Source: Delphinus delphis
Taxonomy: Eukaryota; Chordata; Mammalia; Artiodactyla; Delphinidae
Length of the DNA: 64,000 nt
Direction: 5' to 3'
Assembly (NCBI RefSeq): GCF_949987515.2
Contig: NC_082695.1
Location: forward strand, 68,242,265-68,306,264
Made by a program: the position numbers and the translations under genes. The notes under the pieces are model-generated. The model searched no databases. It saw nothing but the letters and a program-made list of their open reading frames with translations, and was not told the origin of the DNA. Shown piece after piece: positions 35,601 to 49,325 of the stretch (the first letter of the stretch is position 1; each line of letters begins with the position of its first letter).

Positions 35601-37264
35601 AAATCTCTAAGTCTCTGGCCTCATTTTTCTCTCCTAAATGATCAGAGGTTAGAATGGATATTTTCTAAGATCTCTTCCAATAACTGCTACTATCTTATAT
35701 CTATGTAATATCTATCAATACTTTCTCATTTAATTTTACTTGTAGGGTTTATTTAGACTCATTTGTGAGAATCACAAAGAAGGCAACACTTGAGTAATTG
35801 TAACAGACTCGCTGTCAAAGCACTGGCGTTGGCTCGTCTCCACATTCTGTATGTAGTGGTCACAAGTCCTTCTGCTAGGTAGAGGGTAACATCCCCAAGT
35901 CATTCCAAATGCAGACTGGCAATGTGATTGAAAGTCTCCAAAGACCTCAATTTAGGACATCTCTAAAACCGCTTCTAACCCTTTTGTGTATTCTCTCCTC
36001 TGTTAGTCACAGGGATACTGACTTAAATGTGTCCACAACCATCAGTGACACTGTTGCCTTCCATCCTCTAGGCAGTGACAGATGCAAATGCAGCATTTAT
36101 TCCCAACACGTACATGCATTTATTTACACATCCATTAGATACACAAAAATTTTAAATATTTATATTCACATACCCTTAATAATGCATCTGAGTCAATCAG
36201 ATGCGAAGCCCAGGTAAGCCACGTAGAAAATTGGCAAGAATATGTTTGACTATGTTAATACGACCGAAAGGTGTGTTTTCCAGTGGTATTAAGGGATAAA
36301 GTTGGACTAATTAAATATTAAATATGAAATGGAAACATTTGAAAGGCACAGAGACATAATCATCAAATCACCATTTACATTCATTTCTTCACCTTGCAAA
36401 ACACATTTGCATTGTAATCCATGGAGATTTATTTAAAGCCGAATTTCATATTGTTAATTTGGCTAAAATCAAGAATATGTCGTTGTACTTTGGAGGTGTG
36501 TGGGTATTATTTACCTGAATGAAAACTCGTATTTTTTTTTAAGTCACTACATCTAATGAGAATTTTTCTCAAAGTTCTATGAATTCAAGTATAAACTTCA
36601 CAAAGGAGTTATGAGCTAAGGTAATAAACACACACACATTATTAGCATACTTGATTAATCCTGTATTGTGTATTGTTGACCACATAAAGGACCTTGCTGG
36701 AAGACCATGTTTGTCCCATTTATCCCAGAGTTTGCAAACTGGTATAGAGGTCAAATTCACAAATCCACAAGTACAAAATTCTTTTAGTTGCCATTTAGCG
36801 TTTCCTCATTTTTAAAATTGTGCTAATCCTTTCTGAATCAATTTCCACTTTCTATAAGTACCAGTTTGAGGAAGTCATAATTACACAGGTATATTGCCCT
36901 TTCTCTATTGTAACATGTATTTAATAGGGTAAGATAGACACAGTTAAAATAGAAATCCATCATATTATTAACATGACTTAGAAGCATTAAAGTGGTACGT
37001 ATATGGTTACCACTCTTTAAAAAAAAATACATTCTTCCATGGCCATTTAAATGTCATGTTGACTGATGAACTTATCTATTTTCCCTTTAGTTTGAAACAT
37101 AAATGCCAATTTGAAGTTCTGCAACTTTGTTCAACACTTGTTTTTACCGCAGCTCATAAAGAGAGTATTTTCATTTGTGTGCATATGTGTGGAGAGTTAT
37201 CCATTTCTAAATAATATGTAATTTGATGCCCTTATTCAAGTTTATGTAGAATACATTTCAGGTT

Positions 37265-38020
37265 GCCACTTTTATGTATCAGGTGCCTAATATCACCAAG
37301 TAACAGAGATTTATTAAATTCAGATTTTAAGAATCAAATAGTTGTTTCGAAATGCTGTCTTCCAGCAAGCAGTTGCAGTTTACTCAACAAGCTTTTGAGT
37401 GACTCTTATGTACCTGTCGTCACACAGGTTACTAGGAATACAAAGTTGAAAGATAATGCCCCCGCAAACGGTTGTCTAGTGGGTGAAACAGATAAAGCAA
37501 GTAGACCGTTCTTTGAAAGAAGACATACAGAGTGTCATCCCCTTACATAAGAGAGAAAAACAATGTGCCAGTCTTGAAGAACAAGTAGTAGCTAGGCCAA
37601 GAGAAGACTACACCAGGAGGAAAGAACCGCATCAGCAAAACACAGAGAAAACAGAGATAAAAGCTTTTCAGAGGAACTGCACACATTCAGAGGAACTGCA
37701 CGCATTCTGTTTAACTAGGTCATAGGGCATAGGAAGTGTTGAAGGAGGAGAACTTGGAAGCAAGGACGATAAACTGAAGGAAGAAAGATACGGTAGAATG
37801 TACAGCATTAATTCTGGAGAGAAGTGATCAAAAGCTGCTACTAAAGTGGTATCAGAAAGGATTCAGAAATGAAGATGGGTGGGGAGATAGTAAGGACAGG
37901 TCTTGGAGACATATCAGATGTGCCTCAAGAGGGAGGGAATGGAGCCCACGCTCAGATGAAGCTAGGTAGTGGCACTTTTCCTGAGATTAGGAGCAGGGTA
38001 GTGGTGTTATTGTGCTCAAA
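37265..38020 (-). mobile_element. L2 fragment, decayed
   Basis: L2-like words in order (aagcttttgagtgactctta, ggaatacaaagttgaaag, later ggtcttggagacatatcag). A 19 bp tandem duplication (cagaggaactgcacacatt) lies near 37666-37703. Frames of 80-95 codons here are chance. Confidence 0.5.
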
Positions 38021-38940
38021 TTAAATTACAAATTTTTTAAAGAGATTTTTCTCGTAACATTGTATATTTTCAAGGTTAAATGAATAATTATTGTTTCATT
38101 AAAAGGTAGGAAAATTGGTAACTAATTTGTTGATTAATGTTTGAAGACAAAATTATGGGGAATTATATATTTTTAACAGAGCAAGTTACTATTAAATTAT
38201 TGTAAAGGATTTTTTTTTTGAAATATTGATAACAAAACACTAAGAGTTGAGATGGTTTAAAATGCCTCATTGTCTGTGATGGAGAATGTAGCAGGGATTG
38301 AAACAGCCATAGTGATCGTCAGGTCCACTTTATTCAGATCTCATCATGTCTGAGTGCCAAACAGTAGACTGAATTGATGAATTATAAATCTGCTTTGGGC
38401 ACTAGGTTGACTAAAATAACTGGCCCATACACTGGAACTCTGATTTCAGTTTTCTTAATGGCCTAATTGATCAATTGGTAATTCAATCTGTTGTTCATTC
38501 GTTTAACTATAATTAGATGATTCTGGATCATGGATAGACTTGAACTAAATATCTATGTAATTAGAGACATTGGCTTTTAATGGAATAAGTTGGACTAAAA
38601 TATATTTTGAATGATTTTTCTCTATAATATTTATTTTTTATTGGAATAAATTTTAATAGAAACCATCCCCAAAGGCATATTATTTAAAAGGAAAACTGTG
38701 TTTTTTGGTTTTAAAAGAGTTTCAGAATATGTTCATCTCTAAGAATTTATTATTAACCAATGGCTGCATTAAACTTTTTAGTTTGATTAAATATTACTTA
38801 TATTTCAAAGCTAATTACACTTTCCTACCATTTATTTGTATAATTTCTACAGAATAATAATCTGTAGAGGAAAACAAAGAAGACACATTCTTTGTTTTGA
38901 AATTTACCATCGAGCCAGACAGTTAATTCAGAGCCATATG
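38021..38940. other. AT-rich repeat-poor region, candidate non-coding element
   Basis: Dense in TAAT/ATTA homeodomain-type words (gcctaattgatcaattgg, gtttgattaaatattac). No gene. Function is unproven. Confidence 0.35.
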
Positions 38941-38944
38941 ACTA

Positions 38945-39245
38945 ATATAAGGCAGGGAATGGTAAATTTAGGTAAATATCTCTAGTTCCAAATCAACACA
39001 GACAAGGGATACATCAATTCTAGGTAGAAAATTTGCAAAGTCTTTAGAGAGATTACTTTTGTAGGTCATCAGGAGATAACCATTTGTAGAATAATAATAG
39101 CAGGTGATCAATCTGGAGTTAGAAGCTGAACCTGCCTTATGGAGAACCTTGAGTCCCACGTCTAGGAATTTAGACTTGATTCTATTCACTTTATTCGTGA
39201 TCGGGGATCCTTAAAGGTTTTTGAACAGTGGATTCAATGGCATAA
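38945..39245 (-). mobile_element. L2 fragment
   Basis: Contains ttatggagaaccttgagtcc, then ggaatttagacttgattct and ttttgaacagtggattc, which fits antisense L2. Confidence 0.6.
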
Positions 39246-39599
39246 AACACACTCAGAAAAACAGAAACAGGGAAGTGAAGAGCAAATCATATTACTGTAT
39301 TACCTGATAGTTTTGTATTCTACTTAATGTTTTTCTCTGCTTTGAAGGATTTTCCCATAGTTTGCTTTCCTTCTTTGGGCTAGTTTTGACTAAAACTATT
39401 TCCTGTGCCATGCTATAAACAGGGCACACTTGTCTTTCATAGATCCAAGTTGGATAAAATGATTTCTTCTGCTTCTCTCTTATCTATACTTAGAAAAGAA
39501 TAAAGTAACAGACATATTACCATGACCAACCATGGATTTGGTTCATATTGGTCAGTTAATTAATATTTAAAATTTGCAGTTGGAACTATTATTATGATA

Positions 39600-39835
39600 A
39601 AAGTGTGAAAAGCACGGAGTCTGATACCAAAGTACAAATCTCAATTTCACCGCTTGCAAGTTGTGCAATTAGAGCAAATTACTTAATCTAAGTCTTAATT
39701 TATTAACCTTGCAAAATGTAGAGTGTAATTTCATACAATTTCATAGGGTGGTTATGAGGCTGCAATTTTTTGGGCCAAGTATAATGCCTAGAATTGCTAA
39801 GTCCTTAGTAACTATCATAGTTTAGCATCTTAGAA
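39600..39835 (-). mobile_element. MIR SINE, long copy
   Basis: Inverted MIR: agcacggagtctgataccaa, caatttcaccgcttgcaag, ttacttaatctaagtc, then ggtggttatgaggctgc. Confidence 0.65.
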
Positions 39836-42800
39836 ATTCCACTTTTAAAGATTTTGATTCTCATATCAAGATTATTTTTCTTTTATTAAGTTACCTGACT
39901 TTGATTCTGGATATCGAAGTATTCATTGACCTAGTGGTAGTTAATTACATGTTTTGTGCTATTTGTCCATAGTACTCTTTATTTTCTTCATTTCCTTTTC
40001 ACATCTGTTAGAAGTCAGAGTATCCTGCAACTATTTCCTTTGTAGTAACTCACTGATACGTGATTTTCACCCTTACCTCTCTGTCAACATCATTTCTTTG
40101 GCTATATGATGTATCACAACAGACACTGGCTTAGAAATAAGAGTTAGCCAGTAAATAAGACTTCTTAATATCTTATCTTTGTTAGTCGTTGCCGAGTCTT
40201 TTAATCCTCTAAAATCCTTAGTTTCCTTAGCTGTTTAGAAGTTGGACTAGATCAGCCTTTCCAAATCTCACTACCAAGGATCTCTTTTATTATTTTATCC
40301 ACATTCATCCACAATTCTGCCTAAGTGTAATGTTTAAGGGTAGAAGTTTGCTAGACAAATTCTAATTCTAATTTTTCAAAACCATGAGGCCATGCTAAAA
40401 TACAACAATTAAAGGTCAAAAATCAATCTGATAAAATAGGAGACGTTTACATTTATATTTTTTTAAAAAAATTAAAGTCAGTTTATATTGTCATAGAAAG
40501 CAGACCAAAAGAAGATTTAATACTTTTTATTGTATAAATTGACTGCCCAGGCAGTGAACTGACCAAGTTCCATGTCATGATTTGCCCCCCTCCCCTCATA
40601 TGATAACTTTATCCAGCCTTTCTGGGGAGCCTGAGCTGGGCAGAGCACAGAAACCAGTGGACAAGCATGTTATATTATATGAATTAGTTATTGTAAGTTA
40701 GGTCTTTTAGCCAATGCAAGATAACTGAGATAACCAGTGCTTCACACAGAGTTGATGAAATCCCATTTAAATGCAACAAAGTCTCATATGTTAGCAAATC
40801 TAAGCTGATTTACTGTGGATATGTAAGACAACACGTAGACAACGTCTGTTTGCTTTTTGAATTTGCTAAGAATAAATCTTCATCTCCCAGTGCTATTTTG
40901 GGGGTGATCAACAAGGTCCAGGATTCCAAGTTGAAAGTACTTGGAATACTGGGAGATCTATGACATTTTTGTTGCCAAGTCTGTCATTCTAATGTCACCA
41001 GTGGTCTCTCCTTCACCAAATCCACTAGTTTATCTATGTTCATCCTCGACCTTTAGTGAGTTTAGATATTGATTATACTATCTAATCTTAAATTTCATTC
41101 CCTCAATGAAATTTGCTATTTCACACAATATGCTTGAGATTGCCCTCCACAAGGAGGAATAAACATTTCTTGAAAAGGAGAGAGCTTGTCTTTTCCTGAG
41201 TCTACTGGGCTGACGTATGGTCAGTTCTGCATTTCCTAGGAATGTGACATTAAGCAGCCCTGGGTGGGTGACGGAAGGGTCAGGTAGTCTTCCCTGTTTC
41301 ATACACAAACAAGAGGGTTTCTCCAAGGGTGTGTGGAAGCAAAACCCATAACCTATGAGTGCAAAAGTCACAAAAATTAATCAAAGAACTGGTAGAACTT
41401 TCTTCTTCGGTCCTATTGGACATCAGTTTATTCCTCGAGCATAAAAGAAGACACGTTTAGTCAAGAGTTATGGGCACAACTTCATTTATTCAACATTGGC
41501 CAAAGAGAAAATATTTTGAATACTTTTGGTTCTTTATCAAAAATGAGAGAATAACAAGTCCATTACTTTTCTGGAAAGTTATAAGTGCTGCTTTATGCAT
41601 TTATATAAATTATGAAGATTTCTAGGTTCCCTAAACTAACTTTGACACAGCATAATGGCAACATTTGTTTTCTGGGATTCTACTGTCAGCTGTAAAATTT
41701 TAAAAAAAAATCATTCTGTAAAAGAAAAATCACTTCCTTCAGATCTGCTGTAAAATGAAACTGATAGACTCAAAATTTGCCTGTGAGACAGAAGGGATAT
41801 AACCACATGCCAATGATAGGAATAGACACTCCCTTTCTTCTTCCAAACTCTAACTACAAATAGCAGTATGTGTGTGTACATGGAGAAGGAAAGAGGAAAT
41901 ATGAACAGATGTAGGAGTATTTACAGACAGGGAATGCCATTTTTAGCACTGAATTGGTGTAAACAAGGAAGGAAAGTAATAGAATCCTAGAGCTTCTGAG
42001 AAATGGCTCCCTTCTTCCTCTCTGTTCAAAGCTCCTTGGCTTTCAGCCAGTTGGAGATTTTGTTTTTCATTAAATAAATTTAGATTCCTGTGATCCGTGT
42101 GGATTAGGCTGGTTTTTAATGAAAGACACTCTAAAAGATTTAGAAGGAGTTTTGTGGAATTTTTGGCTCAGAGCACATATTAGGATACCTACTTTTGTTT
42201 GAAAATACATGGTACCTGCTGAATTTCCTAAAACAGAACTAGATTGGGGGATGGCTAAGCAGCCAGCAGGTGGACAGTAGGTTAGCTTGAAACTGAGGAT
42301 ACAGACAGAGGCTCTGTGAAGTTAAATTAATTTGTAACTCTTATGCCTGGGAAGAAATCAAAGAGAATATCCCATTGTAGCCTGCAGTGGCCTTTTATTT
42401 CCAATTGGAAAAGTGTTTGATATTCCACTGAGGCAGGAATTTAATAAAGAAATCAAGAGTATACAATGAGGGAAAAAGGTTTTGCATTCAGAAAGCATAA
42501 AAATTAAAAGCAAATACTAGTTATTTTGAGGAAGACAGTTGTAAAAACCAGTATTTTTTTTTTTTTCTTGCTGACACAGATGCCAATGGTCCATCATTAA
42601 ATTTCTCTATGCCTCAGTTATTCTTTAGATTCTGCCACGTTAAGTTTAGTGTTGATGTTCCTAAACAATAGTTTAGGAAAATGGCCCCATTAAAAAAAAA
42701 AAAAAAAAAAGTCATTGCAGGGTAAGAATGCCTTCCAGTTTGCACAAGATAGTCCTGGTCACACTTGATGTCCTGGAATAATTATAAAGAGAGTTACCTT

Positions 42801-43159
42801 TCATTCTGAAACATATCCCAAGTTGCGTAATTTATATATTCAACCTGGTCATGGATCCTGAAGGAAGGCAAAATTATGTGGCCCCAAGGCGTTTGGGAAA
42901 ACCTGGGAATGCAGAGCGTCAAATCTAGCTTCCAGCTGGCCTCACAGATTCAAAAAATTTGGCCAGTGTAAGGTCTAAGGAAACCTTTTTTTGACGGGTG
43001 GGGAGGTGGGGTGAGGAGGTGGGGTGAGGAAATGTCTTTAAATGGAAAATATTCTCTCCACTTTCACTAGTGCACTTTCTCCATGCTTCTTTAGTACATG
43101 GGCCCTGAGGATAGTTGAGTTCTTACTTCTGAATTGTAGGTTAAATGTGTCAGTTTATT

Positions 43160-43386
43160 GATCCAAGATGCTTTTTTGTGTGTGTGTGTGCGGTACGCGG
43201 GCCTCTCACTGTTCTGACTCTCCCGAGGCTCCGGACGCGCAGGCTCAGCGGCCATGGCTCATGGGCCCAGCCGCTCCGCGGCATGTGGGATCTTCCCGCA
43301 CCAGGGCACGAACCCGTGTCCCCTGCATCGGCAGGCGGACTCTCAACCACTGCGCCACCAGGGAAGCCCGATCCAAGATGCTTTTT
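43160..43386 (-). mobile_element. CHR-type SINE with TG tail and 17 bp target duplication
   Basis: Body 43177-43369 on the minus strand, ending gccaccagggaagccc. The repeat gatccaagatgcttttt is exact at 43160-43176 and 43370-43386. Where other copies have a poly-T tail this has a TG run (43177-43190). About 13 bp are missing between ctctcccg and aggctccgg (the gttgcggagcac part). Confidence 0.95.
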
Positions 43387-43627
43387 AATTTGCAATGGCC
43401 TGTTGCTGAAAGAGAATGATGGGAAATATTTAAGTTTTGCACTGCTTTCCTAACTGCAAAATAATAATGATGATTGTTGAGGAGGAGGAAAAGGAGGAGA
43501 AAAGGTATATTTAATTTATCAATTTCTACTTCTACTTGAACGATGCAAAATTATTCCCATGTTGAAAGGAAATGGGCTTCTTGAATGCCTCAGAAAACTG
43601 CTTAATTTGTTGAGACTGTGGCTATAG

Positions 43628-44865
43628 CAGGTCTTCAAAGTATGGTCTATGAACTCCTAGCATTTCTCGAGATGATTTCAGGGGATCTGTGAGGTCAAAC
43701 CTATTTTAACAATAATCCTAATGTGTTTGGGCGGTATTTTTTCACTATGGTGACCTAAGAATGTCTTTGATGAAGCAGTAAAAATTATTAATTTTATTAA
43801 ATATTGATTCTTAAATACATATCTTTTTAATATTCTGCATGTCAAAATGGGAAGTAAACATCAAGGATATCAAAGTACAGTGTTTTCTGAGGGGTAAATG
43901 CTTCCGTGATCATTTGAGTTTCAAGATGAATTAGCTGCTTTTTTTTTGGGGGGGGGACATCATTTTTACTTGAAAGGACCATCAGCAGGAAAACTGTAGC
44001 TATTCAGACTTGAGTACTAGTTAGACATTTTCTCAAAAATGAACGAAGTGAGTCAGTCAGTGCAAGGAAAATAGTATTTGCTCACAAGGATGAAGTTCAT
44101 GCTTTTAAGACAAAATTAGAAATTTGAAAATCTTGTATCTGCCACGGGGATCTTGACAGCTTTGCAATATTAAAAGGCCTTTCTGATGGGATTGGTGGTG
44201 AGAGTAACAAATGAGATTTTGTGATACTGTATAATGAAATGTGTCAACATTTGGAAGATATGTCCCATTCAGTGTACCATTCCAAATGACCATTGATTGA
44301 TGTGACTAAATCAAGCGTGGGCAAAAAATATTTTCAAAATGCAAGATAGACCAATGGATTTTTATATAACATAACACAAAATGTTTATTGATATGGTGTC
44401 AGATTTCACAGTACAACTAACCTTCAGGAAACTCCTTATTGAGTTTTGGTGCAGTCTTTAAAGATAAAATCTACAATTCTCTGAAAAGGCTGCTAAAAGT
44501 ACACCTCCCTTTTCCAACTACATATCTATTTGAGGTCAGATTATTTTCATGCAATTCATCCAAATCAGCGTATCAGAACAAAGTAAATGCAGAAGGTGAC
44601 ACAATCTAGTTATTTTCCTTTAAGACACATTAAAAATGTACAGAAATAAAAGGTACTACTAATAATTTTATTTTGGAAAGTGTAGTTATTTTTTTAAATA
44701 CTAATTTTGGTGAGGTGTGAATACTTAATATTTTAATCTCTGTTTTGATTTTTAATATGGTAACTATCTATAGCTATAACTGACATAAACAAAAGCTCTT
44801 TGGGTACCTCAATAATTTGTAAGAATACAAATGGTTCCTGAGACCAAACAGGTTGAGATCCACTG
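43628..44865 (-). mobile_element. hAT-Charlie-like DNA transposon remnant, 1.2 kb
   Basis: Ends resemble hAT terminal repeats: left caggtcttcaaagtatggtc and right (inverted) cagtggatctcaacctg. Words near the right end (ataaacaaaagctctttggg, tacctcaataatttgtaag, gttcctgagaccaaacagg) match a common mammalian Charlie element. It is long enough to hold transposase remnants, but no open frame remains. The exact family name and orientation are uncertain. Confidence 0.65.
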
Positions 44866-44962
44866 TTTACATTATTATTCATTTTCCTGATGATTGTAGA
44901 TCAGTCCTTTCTAACTTAGATAATAGATTAAGCCAAAGTAGGCCCAATTTACTATTTAAAAA

Positions 44963-45024
44963 GTTAGGAAGGAAGGAGGAAGGGAGGAAAGGAGAAAAGG
45001 AGGAAGGAAAAAAGAAAGAAAAGC
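44963..45024. repeat. GGAA/GAAA purine-rich simple repeat
   Basis: About 60 bp of imperfect GGAA and GAAA units on the + strand. Confidence 0.85.
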
Positions 45025-46349
45025 ATAAGTAAAAGCAGCATGTTGCCATAAGGTGTTGCTAGAATTTAATGCGATCTGTGTATGTCAAAGATCTGCATCA
45101 CTGGAATGACTGCTTTCTCTTTATGTATGTACCACCCTCTTCGTCTGTGCGGAGGATTAGCTCTACCTCTACTAGCATGACAATGAGATCAGATCAGAGA
45201 ATCAGGCTAACATTTACCTCCCAACAGGAAAAAGCTAAACTGGGTTTTAGTCCAAGCAAATCATGACTGCTTATAATCCACTTAGGAAACATAGTTGTGA
45301 CAGTGTGTGTGCATTGACTTCCGTGAGCATCATATGAAAGAGGTCTGCTTTTGAAATTTTTGATATAAAAATTTACATTAGAAGAAAAGTCATTTTTTTC
45401 TGGTTTGATTTTAAAGCTATTGCCAAATATGTTTCCTAGAATCTACCCTTGCATATCCGTCCCGTCTTTTAATTGTAAAACAGATTACACATGCATAAAA
45501 GTATATGAAACATATGTCAGTTTGAAGAATAAAAATAAAATGACCATTTGTGTACCTATCACAAATTTATGAAATAGAACATTTCAGACTGGTATTATAT
45601 GCCATTTCCTTGATGAAATCATGTTTATTATTTTACTGGATTTTTTTTCATATTCGTATTAGCTGAGTAACTCCATTTGGTTCTGAATAATCAGTGGCCA
45701 TGTAGCAAGAACAAAAATTCTTTTTATGAATAATTACTAATTCCATCGTAGTTCAATTAAAATCAATTTAGTCAGCAAAGGTCATGACCTAGAATCTTAA
45801 GTTCACTCCCCCCAGGGCTTTTTCATCTATATTATTATGGAGCTGGAGGGAGAATTTTCATTTGCTCTTCAATATTTGCCTTGTGTTTTAGTCATTAGCT
45901 TTTATAATTTCTTTGTTTCTTGTATAATTTCCATCCACTTTGCAACACCAGAGTTTAAAATAACTCTTTACTCTAAAAAAATATATGTTCTTATTAAAAA
46001 AATTTAGAAAACACAGAAAAATCCAAAGATGGAAATAAAAACTACCCACAATTTTATCATACAAATGTAACCTTGGCAATAGTATCTCTGTCCTCTCCAT
46101 TTTAAAACTTAAATACATTTTCTTGATGTTCTTCTAAAAAAAAAACAAAACACATTTTAATGGAGAAAAATAAGGGATACATCAAGATTAATCATGTTTC
46201 TTTAAATAGCCAGAATCACCCTAATAGTGGAAAAAAAAAAAAACAAACAGAAACCAAAAGTCAAACTAAAAATAACAGCAACTAAAAAGGTTACTTGGTA
46301 TTTTAAATATTTTAAATAGCTGGGATGGATTTGTTTTGTTTTCATTCAT

Positions 46350-46850
46350 GTGTATATTTCAGTTATCTATTGCTGTACAACAAACCACTCCAAAATGTAG
46401 TGACTTAAATTTTTATCTCTTATAGTTGTGCAGTTTATCTGAGCTGTTCCTCTGCTGGTTTCAGTTTGAGTCACTCAGGCATATTTGACCGAGGTGGGAG
46501 TGTTAAGACGGCCTCACTCTCATGTCTGTCAGTTGGTGCTGGTTTTGTCTGCGAAACTCAGTCATCCTTCTCATCCTCCAGTTGCCTTCTCATCCTCCAG
46601 TTGCCTTGTCATCCTCCAGCTGGCTAGACCAACACGGTCGTTTCATAAAGACCCATGGCAGAAACTTGTATGTCTTCTTGAAGCCTTGTGCCCAGAACTC
46701 ATCAGTATAATTCCCAACACATTCTATTGGTCAAAGCAAGACACGGGGCCAGGCCAGATTTAAATCATAGGAAAGTGGACCCTCAACTCTGGACTGAAGG
46801 AGCTCAAACAATTTGTGATCATATTGAATCTGTCACAATGTTGTGAAACA
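46350..46850 (+). mobile_element. Old interspersed repeat with a small tandem triplication
   Basis: Contains ctattgctgtacaacaaacc, then agatggcctcact-type sequence (agacggcctcactctcatg), cattctattggtcaaagca and caatttgtgatcatattg, a widespread mammalian repeat I cannot name. Inside it, tcatcctccagttgcctt is repeated three times at about 46571-46620. Confidence 0.55.
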
Positions 46851-47159
46851 TATGAACTATTTACTATTAAAGACCATTTCCATTAGCTTTGGGGGGGAAC
46901 TTCCATAATATTAGAATTTATTAGATTGGATAATTACAGAGAAATATCTTCGGAGAAATGGAACCAGATTTCTCTGCCAAAAACTGACATTTCCATATTT
47001 ATGATCAGGGTGACACATATGATCAGGTTCCAATGTCTATGGAGGAGCAAAGATAATAAACGTAACTGAAATGGACCAGGTTGAGATTGAAGTAATCTAG
47101 AATATATATGCTCTGTCTAAAAATAGCAGATGCTTCTTTCCTGGCACTGAGCCCAGTGA

Positions 47160-48850
47160 TGCCTGAACTATTAATATTTTAAGATACAAAATCCCATCAT
47201 TTTGTGTATATCAATAAGCTGATTCTAAAATTTACGTGGAAAGACAAGAGAATCAGAATAGTGAATACAATACTAAAGAAGGAAGTCAGAGGATTCACAC
47301 TGTCTGACGGTAACTCATGATAAAGCTGCAATAGTCAAGATATTGTTATATTGTCAAAATAATAGGGAAATAGATCAATGGAACAATCAGAGCTCTCAGA
47401 AATAGACCCACAGAAATATAGTTAACCAATCTAGACACAGGCCTTATACCTTTCATTAAAAAAACCCCACGAAACCTCCAACTGGATGATAGACTTAAAC
47501 ATAAAGCACAAAACTATTAAGAAAAAACTTCTAAAATACAGGAAAAAATCTAGGTGATCTTAGGTTTGACAATGAAGTTTTAGATACATTGCCTATAAAA
47601 TAATGCATGAAAGTTGGACTTTGGGAAAATTAGTACTTCTTGCTCCGTAAAAGATAATGTTATGAGAATAAGTTGGACTTTGTGAAAATTAGTACTTTCT
47701 GCTCTGTAAAAGACTATGCTAAGAGAATAACAAGCCACAGACTGAGAAAGTATTTGCAAAGTACACATTTGGATAAAGGACTTGTATCCAAAATATACGA
47801 CACATGCTTGAATTTCAACAGTAAGAAAACAAACCAATTTAAAAAATTGGCAAAAGATCTTAACAGACACCTAAGCAAGATATATAGATAGAAACTAAGC
47901 ATATGAAATGCGTGCAATGTCTTAGGTCATTGGAAAATTGCAAGTTAAAACAACTATAAGATTCAACTGAATATCTATTAATATGGCTAAAACCAAAAAA
48001 AAAAAAAAAATGACCATAGTAAATGCTTATGAGGATGAACAACAGGACCGCTCATGCATTGCTGATAGGAATGTAGAATTGCAGAACCACTTTGGAAGAG
48101 AGTTGGGGAGTTTCTTAGAAAGATAAACATAGTTTTACCATATAATCTAGTAATCATGCTCCAAGGTATCTACTGAATTAAGTTGTAAAGTTCTGTCTAG
48201 AAAAAAATCTGCACATGGACATTTATAGCAGATTGTTCATAGTTACCAAACCTGGAAGCAATCAGGGTGTCTTTCAATAGGTGAATGAATAAAGAAACTT
48301 TGGTACAATAGAAAAATACCCAGCAATAAAAATGAATAAGCTATCAAACTACAAAAAGACATGGAGGAACCCCAAATGCATAATTGCTAGGTGAAAGAAG
48401 TCAATCTGAAAAGTCTATATACTATATAATTCCAACTATATGAGATTCTGGAAAAGGCTCTACTATAGGAATAGTGAAACCGCCGGTGATTGCTCGTAGT
48501 TTGAGATGTAGGTGGTGGGGAAGAGATGAATAAGGGAAGCTCAGGGGATTTTCTTAGGGTGGTGGAACTATTCTGTATGCTACAGTAATATTAGATATAT
48601 GATGTTATGCATTGACAAAATCCATAGAACTAGACAACACAAAGAGTGAACCTTAAGGTACACTATGGACTTGAGTTAATAATAATGTATCAATATCACT
48701 TTATTCATTGTAACAAATGTACCACACTAATGTAAGGTGTTAATAGTAGGAGAAACTCAATGCCGGGGATGGGGAAACTAGTATGTGGGAACTCTGTACT
48801 ATTCATTCATCTTTTGTAAATTAAAATAAAATATAAAAATATTTTTTAAA
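47160..48850 (+). mobile_element. Old L1 (L1M-type) fragment, 1.7 kb
   Basis: Sense L1 sequence from mid ORF2 to 3' end: aatttacgtggaaagacaag, aaagctgcaatagtcaag, ggataaaggacttgtatcc, tgaatgaataaagaaacttt. It is heavily decayed; the 60-96 codon frames are remnants or chance. A 59 bp tandem duplication is at 47612-47729. Confidence 0.8.
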
Positions 48851-49080
48851 AAATAACCATTTTGTGTTACATGATTTTCTGACAAAAGAAAATATAATTG
48901 AGTTGAAATTTTGGCTCTTCCGTGGATGAATAAGTAGTATTACACATAGGTCCCAGGCAAATTTTCTTAGGTAGAAGATAAAATTATATAGGTTTTATTT
49001 GATGTTTTCTATAATAATGTAGTGTTATACAGTATATGTAGCTGAAACATTTGATGAATAGGCCTCCATTATAAAGATAG

Positions 49081-49084
49081 CTAT

Positions 49085-49131
<47 letters not shown>

Positions 49132-49325
49132 TTTGCGTTCCGCGGGCCTCTCACTGTTGTGGCCTCTCCCGTTGCGGAGCACAGGCTCCGGATGCGCAGG
49201 CTCAGCGGCCATGGCTCACGGGCCCAGCCGCTCCGCGGCACGTGGCATCTTCCCGGACCGGAGTACAAACACGCGTCCCCTGCATCGGCAGGCGGACTCT
49301 CAACCACTGCGCCACCAGGGAAGCC
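49081..49325 (-). mobile_element. CHR-type SINE with an (ATTT)n tail
   Basis: Full SINE body on the minus strand (gcgggcctctcactgttgtgg to gccaccagggaagccc). In place of the T run it has about 13 ATTT units at 49082-49134. No clear target duplication. It lies 437 bp upstream of the DCC exon at 49763. Confidence 0.93.
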
